Positions 1-5,979 of a DNA stretch of 11,815 nt are shown one piece after another. The stretch is from assembly GCA_004298725.1 (NCBI GenBank), contig SCQA01000039.1:1-11815 (forward strand). Reading direction: 5' to 3'. The notes beneath the pieces are model-generated. The model did not search any database, was not told the origin of the DNA, and was given only the letters and a program-made list of their open reading frames with translations. Made by a program: the position numbers and the translations under genes. The first letter of the stretch is position 1, and every line of letters begins with the position of its first letter. The DNA comes from a bacterium (GTDB lineage Bacteria > Desulfobacterota > GWC2-55-46).

Positions 1-33
1 AGTTTCGCTCCGGCGCCACGCGCTTTCGCTTAC

Positions 34-57
34 GGCCTTTCTCCCGAAAGGCCTTTT
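34..57 (+). terminator. Hairpin with short T-tract, possible intrinsic terminator
   Basis: GGCCTTTC (34-41) and GAAAGGCC (46-53) form a perfect 8-bp stem with a TCCC loop, followed on the plus strand by TTTT. This could end a plus-strand transcript coming from left of the window. On the minus strand, downstream of the tRNA, no T-tract follows, so it could only act there as a 3' trailer hairpin. A second small palindrome (GGCGC-GACA-GCGCC, 71-84) lies between it and the tRNA. The T-tract is short, so the terminator call is tentative. Confidence 0.4.
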
Positions 58-98
58 CCTCGCTCTGCTCGGCGCGACAGCGCCGTTCGATTCCTTAT

Positions 99-181
99 TG
101 GTGCGAGAGGGGGGAATCGAACCCCCATGGTTGCCCACCAGATCCTAAGTCTGGCGCGTCTGCCAGTTCCGCCACCCTCGC
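99..181 (-). tRNA. tRNA-Leu (anticodon UAG)
   Basis: The minus strand folds as a class II tRNA. The acceptor stem is GCGAGGG (181-175) paired with CTCTCGC, with one G-T wobble. T8 and G9 follow, then a D-arm, an anticodon stem closed by CCAGA/TCTGG, the loop CTTAGGA giving anticodon TAG (reads CUA and other CUN leucine codons), a short variable arm and a T-arm with GGTTCGATTCC. The discriminator is A73 and the 3' CCA is encoded (101-99), so the mature end needs no CCA addition. Leu identity agrees with A73 and the class II shape. It is preceded by its own promoter and is transcribed away from the respiratory operon. Confidence 0.95.
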
Positions 182-237
182 ACTGTGCCGCATGGATAGC
201 CAAAAAACACTACTCAACCGGCATACGCAACTGCTTT

Positions 238-266
238 ATTATAGTTAATTCAATATTTGCTTGCAA
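238..266 (-). promoter_or_regulatory. Sigma70 promoter of tRNA-Leu
   Basis: On the minus strand a -35 box TTGCAA (266-261) is separated by exactly 17 bp from a perfect -10 box TATAAT (243-238). The predicted start near 231 gives a leader of about 50 nt before the tRNA 5' end at 181. The match and spacing are strong for a stable-RNA promoter. Confidence 0.75.
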
Positions 267-536
267 CAAAAATACCAAGAAGGCCGGTTTAACAAAAAAA
301 CCCGCGAGCGCTCTTTTTTGGTCTTTTGATGCCGTAAAAGCGCGTGTAAACCTGCGCCGCCGGCTGTCTTAATGGCGGCTGAATATACGCAGATACAAAA
401 CCAGTAAAAAGGCAATGCCCCTTGAAGTAGAAAAATGCAACAAATAATAAGGCAAACTGCCGATTTTTACAAGTTTTTTTATTTGCTCATGAATTGCGCT
501 TTTAAGCGGTTGTAGCTATCTTTGAATGGAAACGGC
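267..536. other. Intergenic region without a recognisable gene
   Basis: This stretch lies between the tRNA promoter and the terminator of the cytochrome b operon. No reading frame has a convincing ribosome binding site or family resemblance. It holds a small GC hairpin (GCCGCC 356-361 with GGCGGC 374-379) with no T-tract, and an 8-bp palindrome GAGCGCTC flanked by A and T runs (about 293-320). I see nothing else to name. Confidence 0.6.
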
Positions 537-570
537 AAAAAAATGCCCCGCGCCTATTGCCGCGGGGCAT
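537..570 (-). terminator. Intrinsic terminator of the sco/cytochrome b operon
   Basis: ATGCCCCGCG (543-552) and CGCGGGGCAT (561-570) form a perfect 10-bp GC-rich stem with an 8-nt loop. Read on the minus strand it is followed by a T6 tract. It sits about 20 bp after the stop codon of the last gene of the operon, so it is a textbook rho-independent terminator for that transcript. Confidence 0.9.
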
Positions 571-588
571 AAAAACATGAAACCGTTA

Positions 589-1236
589 TTATTCCAACAC
601 CAGCTTATTTTGCGTATCTTCAAACCTGATAAGCTTAATTTCCGCAGGTTTTATTTCAACTGTTTGATCAAGGCTATAATCAGGCTCCGTGGTTTTACCG
701 CTGTCAGTAAGCGTTGCAGAAATCCTGTGAACGCCCGGCGCCGTTAAAAACTCTTCCGATATATATGAAGCAAGGTCTTTTTTGAAGCCCGTTGGCGCGT
801 AGGCTTTGTCAAGCACCTTTACGCCGTCTATATGGACGGCAACAACCACCGGGTGCCGCTCACGGGGGCAACCGGAGAGCTTTTCTATGCTCATCTTGGC
901 CCGCGACGCCTCTTTTAAAGACTGTCTGTAGCGCTCGCCTTCCTTCTTAATTACATCCCTTTCATCGCAATCAACCACCCTTTTGCCGCTGTGCTTGAAG
1001 GCAATCTTCACGGACGCGTCTTGCTTAGTGTAAAAAACATAAGACTCGGCTGAATGAAAATATACCGGCACTGAAAGAACCGCGAAAACAAAAGCCATTA
1101 TCACCGCGTACTTTATTGTATTCGATTTGGATGAAACAGCCTTTTCATCGCCTTTTTTTCTTCCTGATAAATACAAGAAAACAAGCGGCAGGGCAAAAAC
1201 AAGGAACGCTATAATTTCCTTAACAAAAGTGCCCAT
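589..1236 (-). CDS. Unrecognised membrane-anchored protein, last gene of the sco/cytochrome b operon
   Basis: I do not recognise a family for this 215-aa protein. It shows two hydrophobic segments (about residues 7-23 and 42-60) separated by a short basic/polar loop. A soluble domain of about 150 residues follows, with two cysteines (C90, C123) that could form a disulfide if the domain is periplasmic. Its second half is rich in beta-type hydrophobic alternation and may be an Ig-like or immunoglobulin-fold module; that is only an impression. The gene starts 4 bp after the stop of the cytochrome b fusion. The Shine-Dalgarno GGGAGGG lies inside the end of that gene, implying tight co-expression. 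It is followed by a strong terminator. Its position suggests an accessory or assembly role in the membrane electron-transfer complex, but no function can be assigned. Confidence 0.85.
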   Translation of the reverse strand: MGTFVKEIIAFLVFALPLVFLYLSGRKKGDEKAVSSKSNTIKYAVIMAFVFAVLSVPVYFHSAESYVFYTKQDASVKIAFKHSGKRVVDCDERDVIKKEGERYRQSLKEASRAKMSIEKLSGCPRERHPVVVAVHIDGVKVLDKAYAPTGFKKDLASYISEEFLTAPGVHRISATLTDSGKTTEPDYSLDQTVEIKPAEIKLIRFEDTQNKLVLE

Positions 1237-1240
1237 TTTT

Positions 1241-2782
1241 TTAGCCCTCCCTTTTAGTCAGGCTTGAAAGAAAATCAGCAAGGCCTTGCCTGAACCCGGC
1301 TTTTTCTACCGATGAAAGATAGACGGCCTTGACGCGCGCCCTGTCAATTGACTTTTTTACAATCGGCGGTCTTAGGCCGGTAAGGCGCTGGCCAAACCAT
1401 ATGTCACCCGTTCTGTACTGGCAGTCACCGGGACTGCACGCGGAAACGAAAACGCCGTCAATACCCTCTTCAAACGGAATCGAGAGCATCGAAGGCTGAA
1501 GCATGCCGATACACGGAAGCGTTACGGCAACAGCGTTGTCAAAGCCTTTAATTCTGTTGCCTTCAATATCGCTCTCAAGGTTTACGGACTTGGCGCAAAG
1601 AAAAACCACCGTGCTAACGCCTTTGACGGAGCCGGCCTTCGCGGACATCGAGGCTTTTCTTATATTTTCCTTTACATCTGCTTCGGTCATATCCGGCAGA
1701 TTAATGGCGTTATAATCGCAGGCTCCGGCGCATATGCCGCAACTCGCGCACCTGTTGGCCGTAACAACCGCGGTAAGCTCGTAAGGCGCGCCGTCCGTCC
1801 TCTTTCGCATTTGTATCGCCTGATACGGGCAGTCCTCCTGACAAAGTTCGCAACCCACGCAGTTTTCAACTGTAACCGTGGCGGATGGGTTTCTCCTCGC
1901 GCCCCTGCCCCACGTAAGCCACGGCACAACGATAACAACAGCCGTAAGGGCGATTATAGCCGCCCAGACCTCCCTTGCGGAAAGATACTTAAGCAAAGGG
2001 AAGATAAACAGGTAGAACCAGTCAAAAGGAACTTCCTGCGTAAGGGCCTTCAAATCGGCTGGCGCGCCGCTTACCGCCGGTTTTATGATTGAAAGAATAA
2101 GCAATGCGATCGCCAAAGCGTAAATTACGACCTTTGGCGGCGTGACAATTGACTTAGTTATCCTGCTTATATGAATCATAATAAGCAGAAACAGCACAAC
2201 CGAGGTCGAAAAATGCACGAAAAGTATTATGTAGAAAAGCTGGTTAGTCAGATTTTCAACACGCGCGAAGTTCAGGCTTAGCGGCAGGCCGAATATGGGC
2301 ACGGCTTCAAACAACCGGGACGACAACTCGGCTATAATCTTCGCGCGCTCGTCCCAGACCATCCAGTAGCCGAATACGCCTCCGGCTATAACCACCCACG
2401 CTATTATTACGCCGGAAACCCACGCCACCTTTCTCCAGTGCTTGTACCTGTCAAGCACCCAGCACTTGAGGCCGTGAAGCGCCATTGCTATGACAAGGCC
2501 GTCGGAGGCGTACCTGTGAAGGCTTCTCATTATTCCGCCCGCGTACCACTGGCCATGCGTTATTGCCTCAACGGACGGATACGCTTCTTTAGCCGAGATA
2601 CTGTAAAATATAAAGATATAAAAACCGGTTGCCAGTATTATCCACATGAATAATATGCACACGGCCCCAAGATAATTAAACGGGTTGTGCGGCGCCGCGG
2701 CGGCGCCGTTAAATATTGCTTCCATCCAGAGCCACGCTTTCTCAAGCGGGCCCGGCCCCTTGAATTCTCTTTTAGCGTCCAT
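1241..2782 (-). CDS. Cytochrome b / 2x[4Fe-4S] ferredoxin / MvhD-like fusion protein
   Basis: From the chosen start (Met at 2782) the protein is 513 aa. Positions here use the longer frame from GTG at 2851 (536 aa; subtract 23 for the chosen start). Residues about 58-230 form a cytochrome b N-terminal domain. It has two His pairs 14 residues apart (H112/H126 and H213/H227), the bis-His pattern of two b hemes in cytochrome b/b6. Two more membrane segments follow (about 242-258, 296-312). Next come two [4Fe-4S] motifs, CVGCELCQEDCP (C331, C334, C337, C341) and CASCGICAGAC (C368, C371, C374, C378). Residues about 412-530 resemble the MvhD/FrhD hydrogenase delta subunit, with Cys419, Cys447 (PCIGM), Cys472 and Cys477 (ACSPGDCQYR). 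Such modules carry electrons between iron-sulfur partners. The fusion could link the quinone pool to a cytoplasmic Fe-S acceptor or donor; direction and partner are unknown. Start chosen because GAGG lies 9 nt upstream and the longer frame reads through a repeat. Confidence 0.9.
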   Translation of the reverse strand: MDAKREFKGPGPLEKAWLWMEAIFNGAAAAPHNPFNYLGAVCILFMWIILATGFYIFIFYSISAKEAYPSVEAITHGQWYAGGIMRSLHRYASDGLVIAMALHGLKCWVLDRYKHWRKVAWVSGVIIAWVVIAGGVFGYWMVWDERAKIIAELSSRLFEAVPIFGLPLSLNFARVENLTNQLFYIILFVHFSTSVVLFLLIMIHISRITKSIVTPPKVVIYALAIALLILSIIKPAVSGAPADLKALTQEVPFDWFYLFIFPLLKYLSAREVWAAIIALTAVVIVVPWLTWGRGARRNPSATVTVENCVGCELCQEDCPYQAIQMRKRTDGAPYELTAVVTANRCASCGICAGACDYNAINLPDMTEADVKENIRKASMSAKAGSVKGVSTVVFLCAKSVNLESDIEGNRIKGFDNAVAVTLPCIGMLQPSMLSIPFEEGIDGVFVSACSPGDCQYRTGDIWFGQRLTGLRPPIVKKSIDRARVKAVYLSSVEKAGFRQGLADFLSSLTKREG

Positions 2783-2810
2783 TAACATTGTCCTCGCAGT
2801 TTTCTCAGCA

Positions 2811-2927
2811 GGCTGTTGAAAAAGCCCCGTCTGCTTCGTTGTCTTCGTCACTCGTAACTGCGACGCACATAAAGTGCGCCTCGTTACTCTCTCCTCGCCG
2901 CCTCACATCTGGAGCTTTTTGAACAAC
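2811..2927. repeat. Dispersed imperfect-palindrome repeat (MITE-like)
   Basis: The element has imperfect terminal inverted repeats. The left end reads GGCTGTTGAAAAAGCCCC; the right end, reverse-complemented, reads GTTGTTCAAAAAGCTCC. Its centre is a second inverted repeat (CGTAACTGCGACGCAC, then AGTGCGCCTCGTTAC) around a short AT loop. The whole of about 117 bp can fold as one long stem. I recall this kind of sequence, with 'TTCAACAGCCTGC' and 'TTGTTCAAAAAG' ends, as a common intergenic repeat in Deltaproteobacteria and relatives; only a genome search would prove it is dispersed here. It fills the gap between the sco gene and the cytochrome b fusion and is transcribed with them. Confidence 0.7.
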
Positions 2928-2946
2928 ATGCCCAGACAACAACCTA

Positions 2947-3798
2947 TCAGTTTTTGCCTTTATCGCTTTTAGAAAACCGCCTCACAAAAAACCTTTTCAT
3001 CCTGTTGCCCCAAACCGCGAATATTATAGCGCCTATAACAACAGATTGAAGAAATACGCTTAAAATCACGGGGTAATCTATGACGTATCTGTTGGTGTAC
3101 GGGTCGTACTTGTAGCAGAAGAATTTTATCTTCTCGACTATTGTCGCGGAGCCGGACACCACCGGGCGTCCCGCGGCAAGCTCGCCAAGCCTGTCGCTTA
3201 GGCCTGCCCCGCCTGAACGCATACTATAAACCTGCTTGTATATGGAACCGTCGGCTTTAACTACCGTTACCATGTCTATATGGTCAAAGGTGCCGTCGCC
3301 CCTGTCGCTGTAGAAAAAGCCGAACCTTTCGGCAAGGCGTTTGACCGTCTCGCCGTCTCCGGTTGCGAACCTGAAAGAGCCGAAGTTATTCGTGTAGCGA
3401 AGGCCGTACTCTTTCATCTTCTTCGGCGTATCCCGGCCAGGGTCAAAGCTTATTACAAGCGCGTTAATTTTATTGCCGTATTTAAAACGGGCGTCAGTTA
3501 CGGCCTTGACAAACTCGGCTGTAATGGCCGGGCAGACTTCCGGGCAGGTGGCATACACGAAACTTACGGCAAGGGGCTTGCCGTCTTTAAAATAATCGCT
3601 GAGTTTAAAGCGCGAGCCGTCTTGGTCAATAAGTTCAAAATCTCCGGCAGACGCGCCTTCGGCCTTGGCCGCGGCCTCAACCGCCTGCCTCATGGCCTCC
3701 GTGTCAATGTTAGCGCCGGCCGCGACGCGCGGCAAAACGCCGGCAAGCGTAACGAGAAACAGAACTGCAAACGCGATTATATGAACAATCTTCACCAT
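2947..3798 (-). CDS. Sco1/SenC family copper chaperone for a CuA centre
   Basis: Sco proteins deliver copper to, or reduce, the CuA site of terminal oxidase subunit II on the outer face of the membrane. The 283-aa product has an N-terminal signal or anchor (about residues 4-25). A thioredoxin-fold domain follows, with the diagnostic TCPEVCP motif (C85, C89) and the distal histidine H173 in TFDHIDM; together these are the three copper ligands of the family. A further membrane helix (about 243-263) and a basic tail lie at the C-terminus, longer than in minimal Sco proteins. It is the first gene of its operon and lies just after the oxidase-like operon that encodes a CuA subunit, its likely client. 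The ATG at 3798 has AGGTGA directly against it; the adjacent GTG at 3795 has better spacing and may be the real start. Confidence 0.93.
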   Translation of the reverse strand: MVKIVHIIAFAVLFLVTLAGVLPRVAAGANIDTEAMRQAVEAAAKAEGASAGDFELIDQDGSRFKLSDYFKDGKPLAVSFVYATCPEVCPAITAEFVKAVTDARFKYGNKINALVISFDPGRDTPKKMKEYGLRYTNNFGSFRFATGDGETVKRLAERFGFFYSDRGDGTFDHIDMVTVVKADGSIYKQVYSMRSGGAGLSDRLGELAAGRPVVSGSATIVEKIKFFCYKYDPYTNRYVIDYPVILSVFLQSVVIGAIIFAVWGNRMKRFFVRRFSKSDKGKN

Positions 3799-3811
3799 TC
3801 ACCTGCATTTT

Positions 3812-3854
3812 ATAATACCAGCGGTCAGCTTTGCGTAGTATGATTTTTATCACA
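3812..3854 (-). promoter_or_regulatory. CRP/FNR-type activated promoter of the sco/cytochrome b operon
   Basis: On the minus strand the palindrome TGTGATAAAAATCATA (3854-3839) matches the CRP/FNR superfamily pattern (TTGAT-N4-ATCAA or TGTGA-N6-TCACA). The -10 box TATTAT (3817-3812) begins 29.5 bp from the palindrome centre. With a start near 3805 the site is centred at -41.5, the class II activator position. The -35 region is poor (TACTAC), as expected for an activator-dependent promoter. The implied leader is only about 7 nt. The same arrangement occurs before the oxidase-like operon. Confidence 0.7.
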
Positions 3855-3864
3855 CCGCGCGCGT

Positions 3865-3903
3865 AAAAAAAAGGCGGGGCCTTCGTGATACCGGCCCCGC
3901 CTT
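3865..3903 (-). terminator. Intrinsic terminator after subunit I
   Basis: AAGGCGGGGCC (3871-3881) and GGCCCCGCCTT (3893-3903) form an 11-bp stem with an 11-nt loop, followed on the minus strand by a T8 tract. It lies 26 bp after the subunit I stop codon. It ends the heme-copper operon just upstream of the sco promoter, so the two operons are separate transcription units. Confidence 0.93.
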
Positions 3904-3928
3904 GAAAACCGCCCGCAACCAGATGTTG

Positions 3929-5440
3929 CTACTCCACCTGCTTACCCCATATTATCGAGCCAAAGCCGATGAGAATGTAAAGCACGCCTCCGGTAACGGC
4001 CAAAATAGCGCCTATGCCCATAAGGCTCAGGAATATGTCAACCGTAGGGTCGAACGTATGATTAAATATTGACCCTGAGAAGGTTATGTCGTAATGCCTT
4101 CTCGGCACGCCGAACGTGCCGGCGCTCATCATGCCTATGGAAAGAAGCGCCACGCCAAGGCCGTAAAGGTACGGCTGTATCGAAGCAAACCCCTTCCATA
4201 TTAGCTGTCTTTTGAATATGTAGGGTATTATAAGGTACGTAAAGCCCATGAACGCCACCGTCGTACCGGCAACCACCGTGCCATGGAAGTGGCCTGTTAT
4301 GGTGAAGGTATTGTGGCGTATGATGGCGAACTGCTCCGTGCCGAATATGACGCCGGTTATACCGCCGAGAAAACCGAAGAGGAGTATTGATATTGCCATT
4401 GCCGAAAAAGCCGGATGGCCCCACGGCGCTTTTTTAAGCCACTCGAAAAGCCCTCTTGTGTGCCCCTGTTTTCTAAGCGCCACTTCTATGGAAGCCGGTA
4501 TAGCGAAGGCGTGGATCATGCTGGCAAGCACGGCAAGGTGCATCATGTAGCTGGTGTTTACAATCTTGTGCCACGTGGAAAGCACCGGGTCGACAAGCAA
4601 GTGGTGTTCCGAGGCAAGGTTGATAAAGAGTATGTACAGGACAAACGCCGTCCTTGAGAGCTTCTCGTTTACCGGTTTGCCGCCGACCACGAACGCGACG
4701 GTCAAATACCACACCGTTACCATGGCGCAGACGTTAATCTGCTGAGATGAATGGCCAAGCCCCCAGAATACAAGCCTGTATGCAGAAGGGTCAACCGACG
4801 GAATTAAATTAGCCGACCAAAGAAACGCAGGAATGAATATGCCCGCACCGTGCAAAAGCGTAAGTATGCCTATGACGCTCGCGGCCATTATGCCGAACGC
4901 TCCGAGAGGAAGCGACCTTTTATACGCGCCCTCTTTTTTAGCAAGAAGAATGTTCACGAAGAAGAGGATGAACCCTATAAGCGCGCCCACCGCGAAAAGA
5001 ATTACGCCGAGGTAATAAAGCGGGTCCGCCTTCAAGGGCACGTAAGAGGTAAACATTACGTCCGCTTTGCCAAGCATGACTATAACGTTTATAAGCGCGC
5101 CGCCGATAAGCATAAGCGCGAACGAAAGCCACCCCACCTTAGGCGCGTATGACTTCACTCCGAGAAGCACCGTTGACGCGAAGTGAACAAGCCCTATTTC
5201 AAAAAATATTATCCACGCGAGAAGCGCGTCAATACCGTGAAGCGTCAAAAACCTATAGTAGTTTGTCAGGCCGAGAAAGTGCACGCTCGGCCACCTTGTG
5301 AGCGCCACTAAGAAAGCCATCAGTCCGCCGACCGCCAGCGTTGCCATGGCCGCTATTATGTTCCACCTTATCAGGAGCTCTCCGGCCCTGTCTATCTTGA
5401 GACCGGAAAGGGAACATATCCTAAAATTAGAATCTGCCAT
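3929..5440 (-). CDS. Heme-copper terminal reductase subunit I (B-family-like), catalytic Tyr replaced by Gln; possible NO reductase
   Basis: The 503-aa polytopic membrane protein is the catalytic subunit of a heme-copper superfamily enzyme. Visible ligands are H68 (LTLHG) and H386 for the low-spin heme, H384 (GHFHG) for the high-spin heme, and H230, H279 and H280 (EHHLLVDP) for CuB. The LTLHG context and length resemble B-family (ba3-like) enzymes. In A/B-family oxygen reductases the helix-VI CuB histidine is followed four residues later by the cross-linked Tyr (GHPxVY). Here the segment is GHSSQQINV, so that position is Gln234. The cbb3-type Tyr six residues before the HH pair is also absent (Ile273). 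Loss of this Tyr is known from nitric oxide reductases, where cNOR has Glu at the equivalent place. I therefore infer an NO reductase or related enzyme, not a proven oxidase. Start: ATG with GGAGGT about 11 nt upstream. Confidence 0.93.
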   Translation of the reverse strand: MADSNFRICSLSGLKIDRAGELLIRWNIIAAMATLAVGGLMAFLVALTRWPSVHFLGLTNYYRFLTLHGIDALLAWIIFFEIGLVHFASTVLLGVKSYAPKVGWLSFALMLIGGALINVIVMLGKADVMFTSYVPLKADPLYYLGVILFAVGALIGFILFFVNILLAKKEGAYKRSLPLGAFGIMAASVIGILTLLHGAGIFIPAFLWSANLIPSVDPSAYRLVFWGLGHSSQQINVCAMVTVWYLTVAFVVGGKPVNEKLSRTAFVLYILFINLASEHHLLVDPVLSTWHKIVNTSYMMHLAVLASMIHAFAIPASIEVALRKQGHTRGLFEWLKKAPWGHPAFSAMAISILLFGFLGGITGVIFGTEQFAIIRHNTFTITGHFHGTVVAGTTVAFMGFTYLIIPYIFKRQLIWKGFASIQPYLYGLGVALLSIGMMSAGTFGVPRRHYDITFSGSIFNHTFDPTVDIFLSLMGIGAILAVTGGVLYILIGFGSIIWGKQVE

Positions 5441-5479
5441 CTTTTTTTAATACCTCCGTATTTGTTTCATAATGAAGCT

Positions 5480-5499
5480 CCCCGCAATAAGCCGCGGGG
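5480..5499. repeat. Small GC hairpin in the subunit I 5' leader
   Basis: CCCCGC (5480-5485) pairs with GCGGGG (5494-5499). The minus-strand form ATGCCCCGCGGC...GCGGGG closely resembles the terminator hairpin at 543-570, but no T-tract follows. It may modulate or process the message just before subunit I. Confidence 0.5.
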
Positions 5500-5551
5500 C
5501 ATATTGACAGATACCGCGCTCCCGTATCCCATCACTTTGAGAAGAGGCTGA

Positions 5552-5661
5552 TGTTTCTCCTCCCCTTTCCAATGGGAGGGCAGGGAGGGGTAGTTTTAAG
5601 TTGCGTGCTACTTAACATTCACCGCCCCTCTATCCGCTCATTAGTAAGGAGGGGAAGATCA
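5552..5661. repeat. Imperfect inverted-repeat element inside the heme-copper operon
   Basis: The left arm (about 5557-5592, with CCTCCCCTTTCCAATGGGAG and AGGGAGGGG) and the right arm (about 5622-5657, with CCGCCCCTCTATCC and AGTAAGGAGGGG) are imperfect inverted copies. Between them is a shorter palindrome, TTAAGT (5596-5601) and ACTTAA (5610-5615). The element of about 110 bp is non-coding and looks like a small dispersed repeat or MITE. It lies in the 330-bp gap between the 44-aa subunit and subunit I. Confidence 0.55.
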
Positions 5662-5674
5662 AAACCACTTATTT

Positions 5675-5736
5675 ACCGGTCAAACCGGTTTGTCTTTCCG
5701 GCTATACCAGTTTGCTCTTCTGGTTGCCTTTCCGGC
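5675..5736. repeat. Short palindromic and direct repeats upstream of subunit I
   Basis: ACCGGT-CAA-ACCGGT (5675-5689) is a palindromic pair. TTGTCTTTCCGGC (5690-5702) and TTGCCTTTCCGGC (5724-5736) are direct repeats, 12 of 13 identical, 34 bp apart. An ACCAG/CTGGT stem lies between them. Together with the inverted-repeat element just left of them they fill the long intercistronic gap. No gene or riboswitch family was recognised. Confidence 0.45.
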
Positions 5737-5771
5737 GCGGCAAGCCGCAGTGATTTTTAAAACAGCCGTTT

Positions 5772-5906
5772 TTATTGCACACCCCAAACCTCGGCAAGCC
5801 ACTTGTAATGCGCCCACCATATAACGATAAAGACACCCAGAAATATGAGCGACAGCACGAAAACGCCCGGTGCCTCCATTTCGTCTTTATGCCTTTCATC
5901 CGACAT
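5772..5906 (-). CDS. 44-aa single-pass membrane protein, small subunit of the heme-copper complex
   Basis: The reading frame starts at ATG 5906 behind a strong AAAGGAGGG and ends at TAA 5772. It encodes a 44-aa protein with a charged N-terminus (MSDERHKDEMEAPG), one hydrophobic helix (about residues 15-32) and an aromatic-rich C-terminus. Size and position, between CuA subunit II and subunit I, recall the one-helix subunit IIa of ba3-type oxidases; this is an inference because the sequence is too short for a firm family call. An N-terminal acidic/charged end in front of a single helix is typical of such subunits. It lies 171 bp after subunit II, with a 19-bp hairpin in the gap, and about 330 bp before subunit I. 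Confidence 0.75.
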   Translation of the reverse strand: MSDERHKDEMEAPGVFVLSLIFLGVFIVIWWAHYKWLAEVWGVQ

Positions 5907-5979
5907 TTTAAGCCCTCCTTTAAAATTACCCGCCATAAATGACGTATAATTTTGATGGTACGGATAATCATTTCTATTT

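Noticed and set aside
2783..2851. N-terminal extension of the cytochrome b fusion from GTG at 2851
   Set aside because: The codons up to about 2811 lie inside a palindromic repeat element, no Shine-Dalgarno precedes the GTG, and the ATG at 2782 has a suitable GAGG.
3280..3843. 187-codon open frame on the plus strand opposite the sco gene
   Set aside because: It is a frame shadow of the well-supported Sco protein, with very basic composition and no family resemblance.
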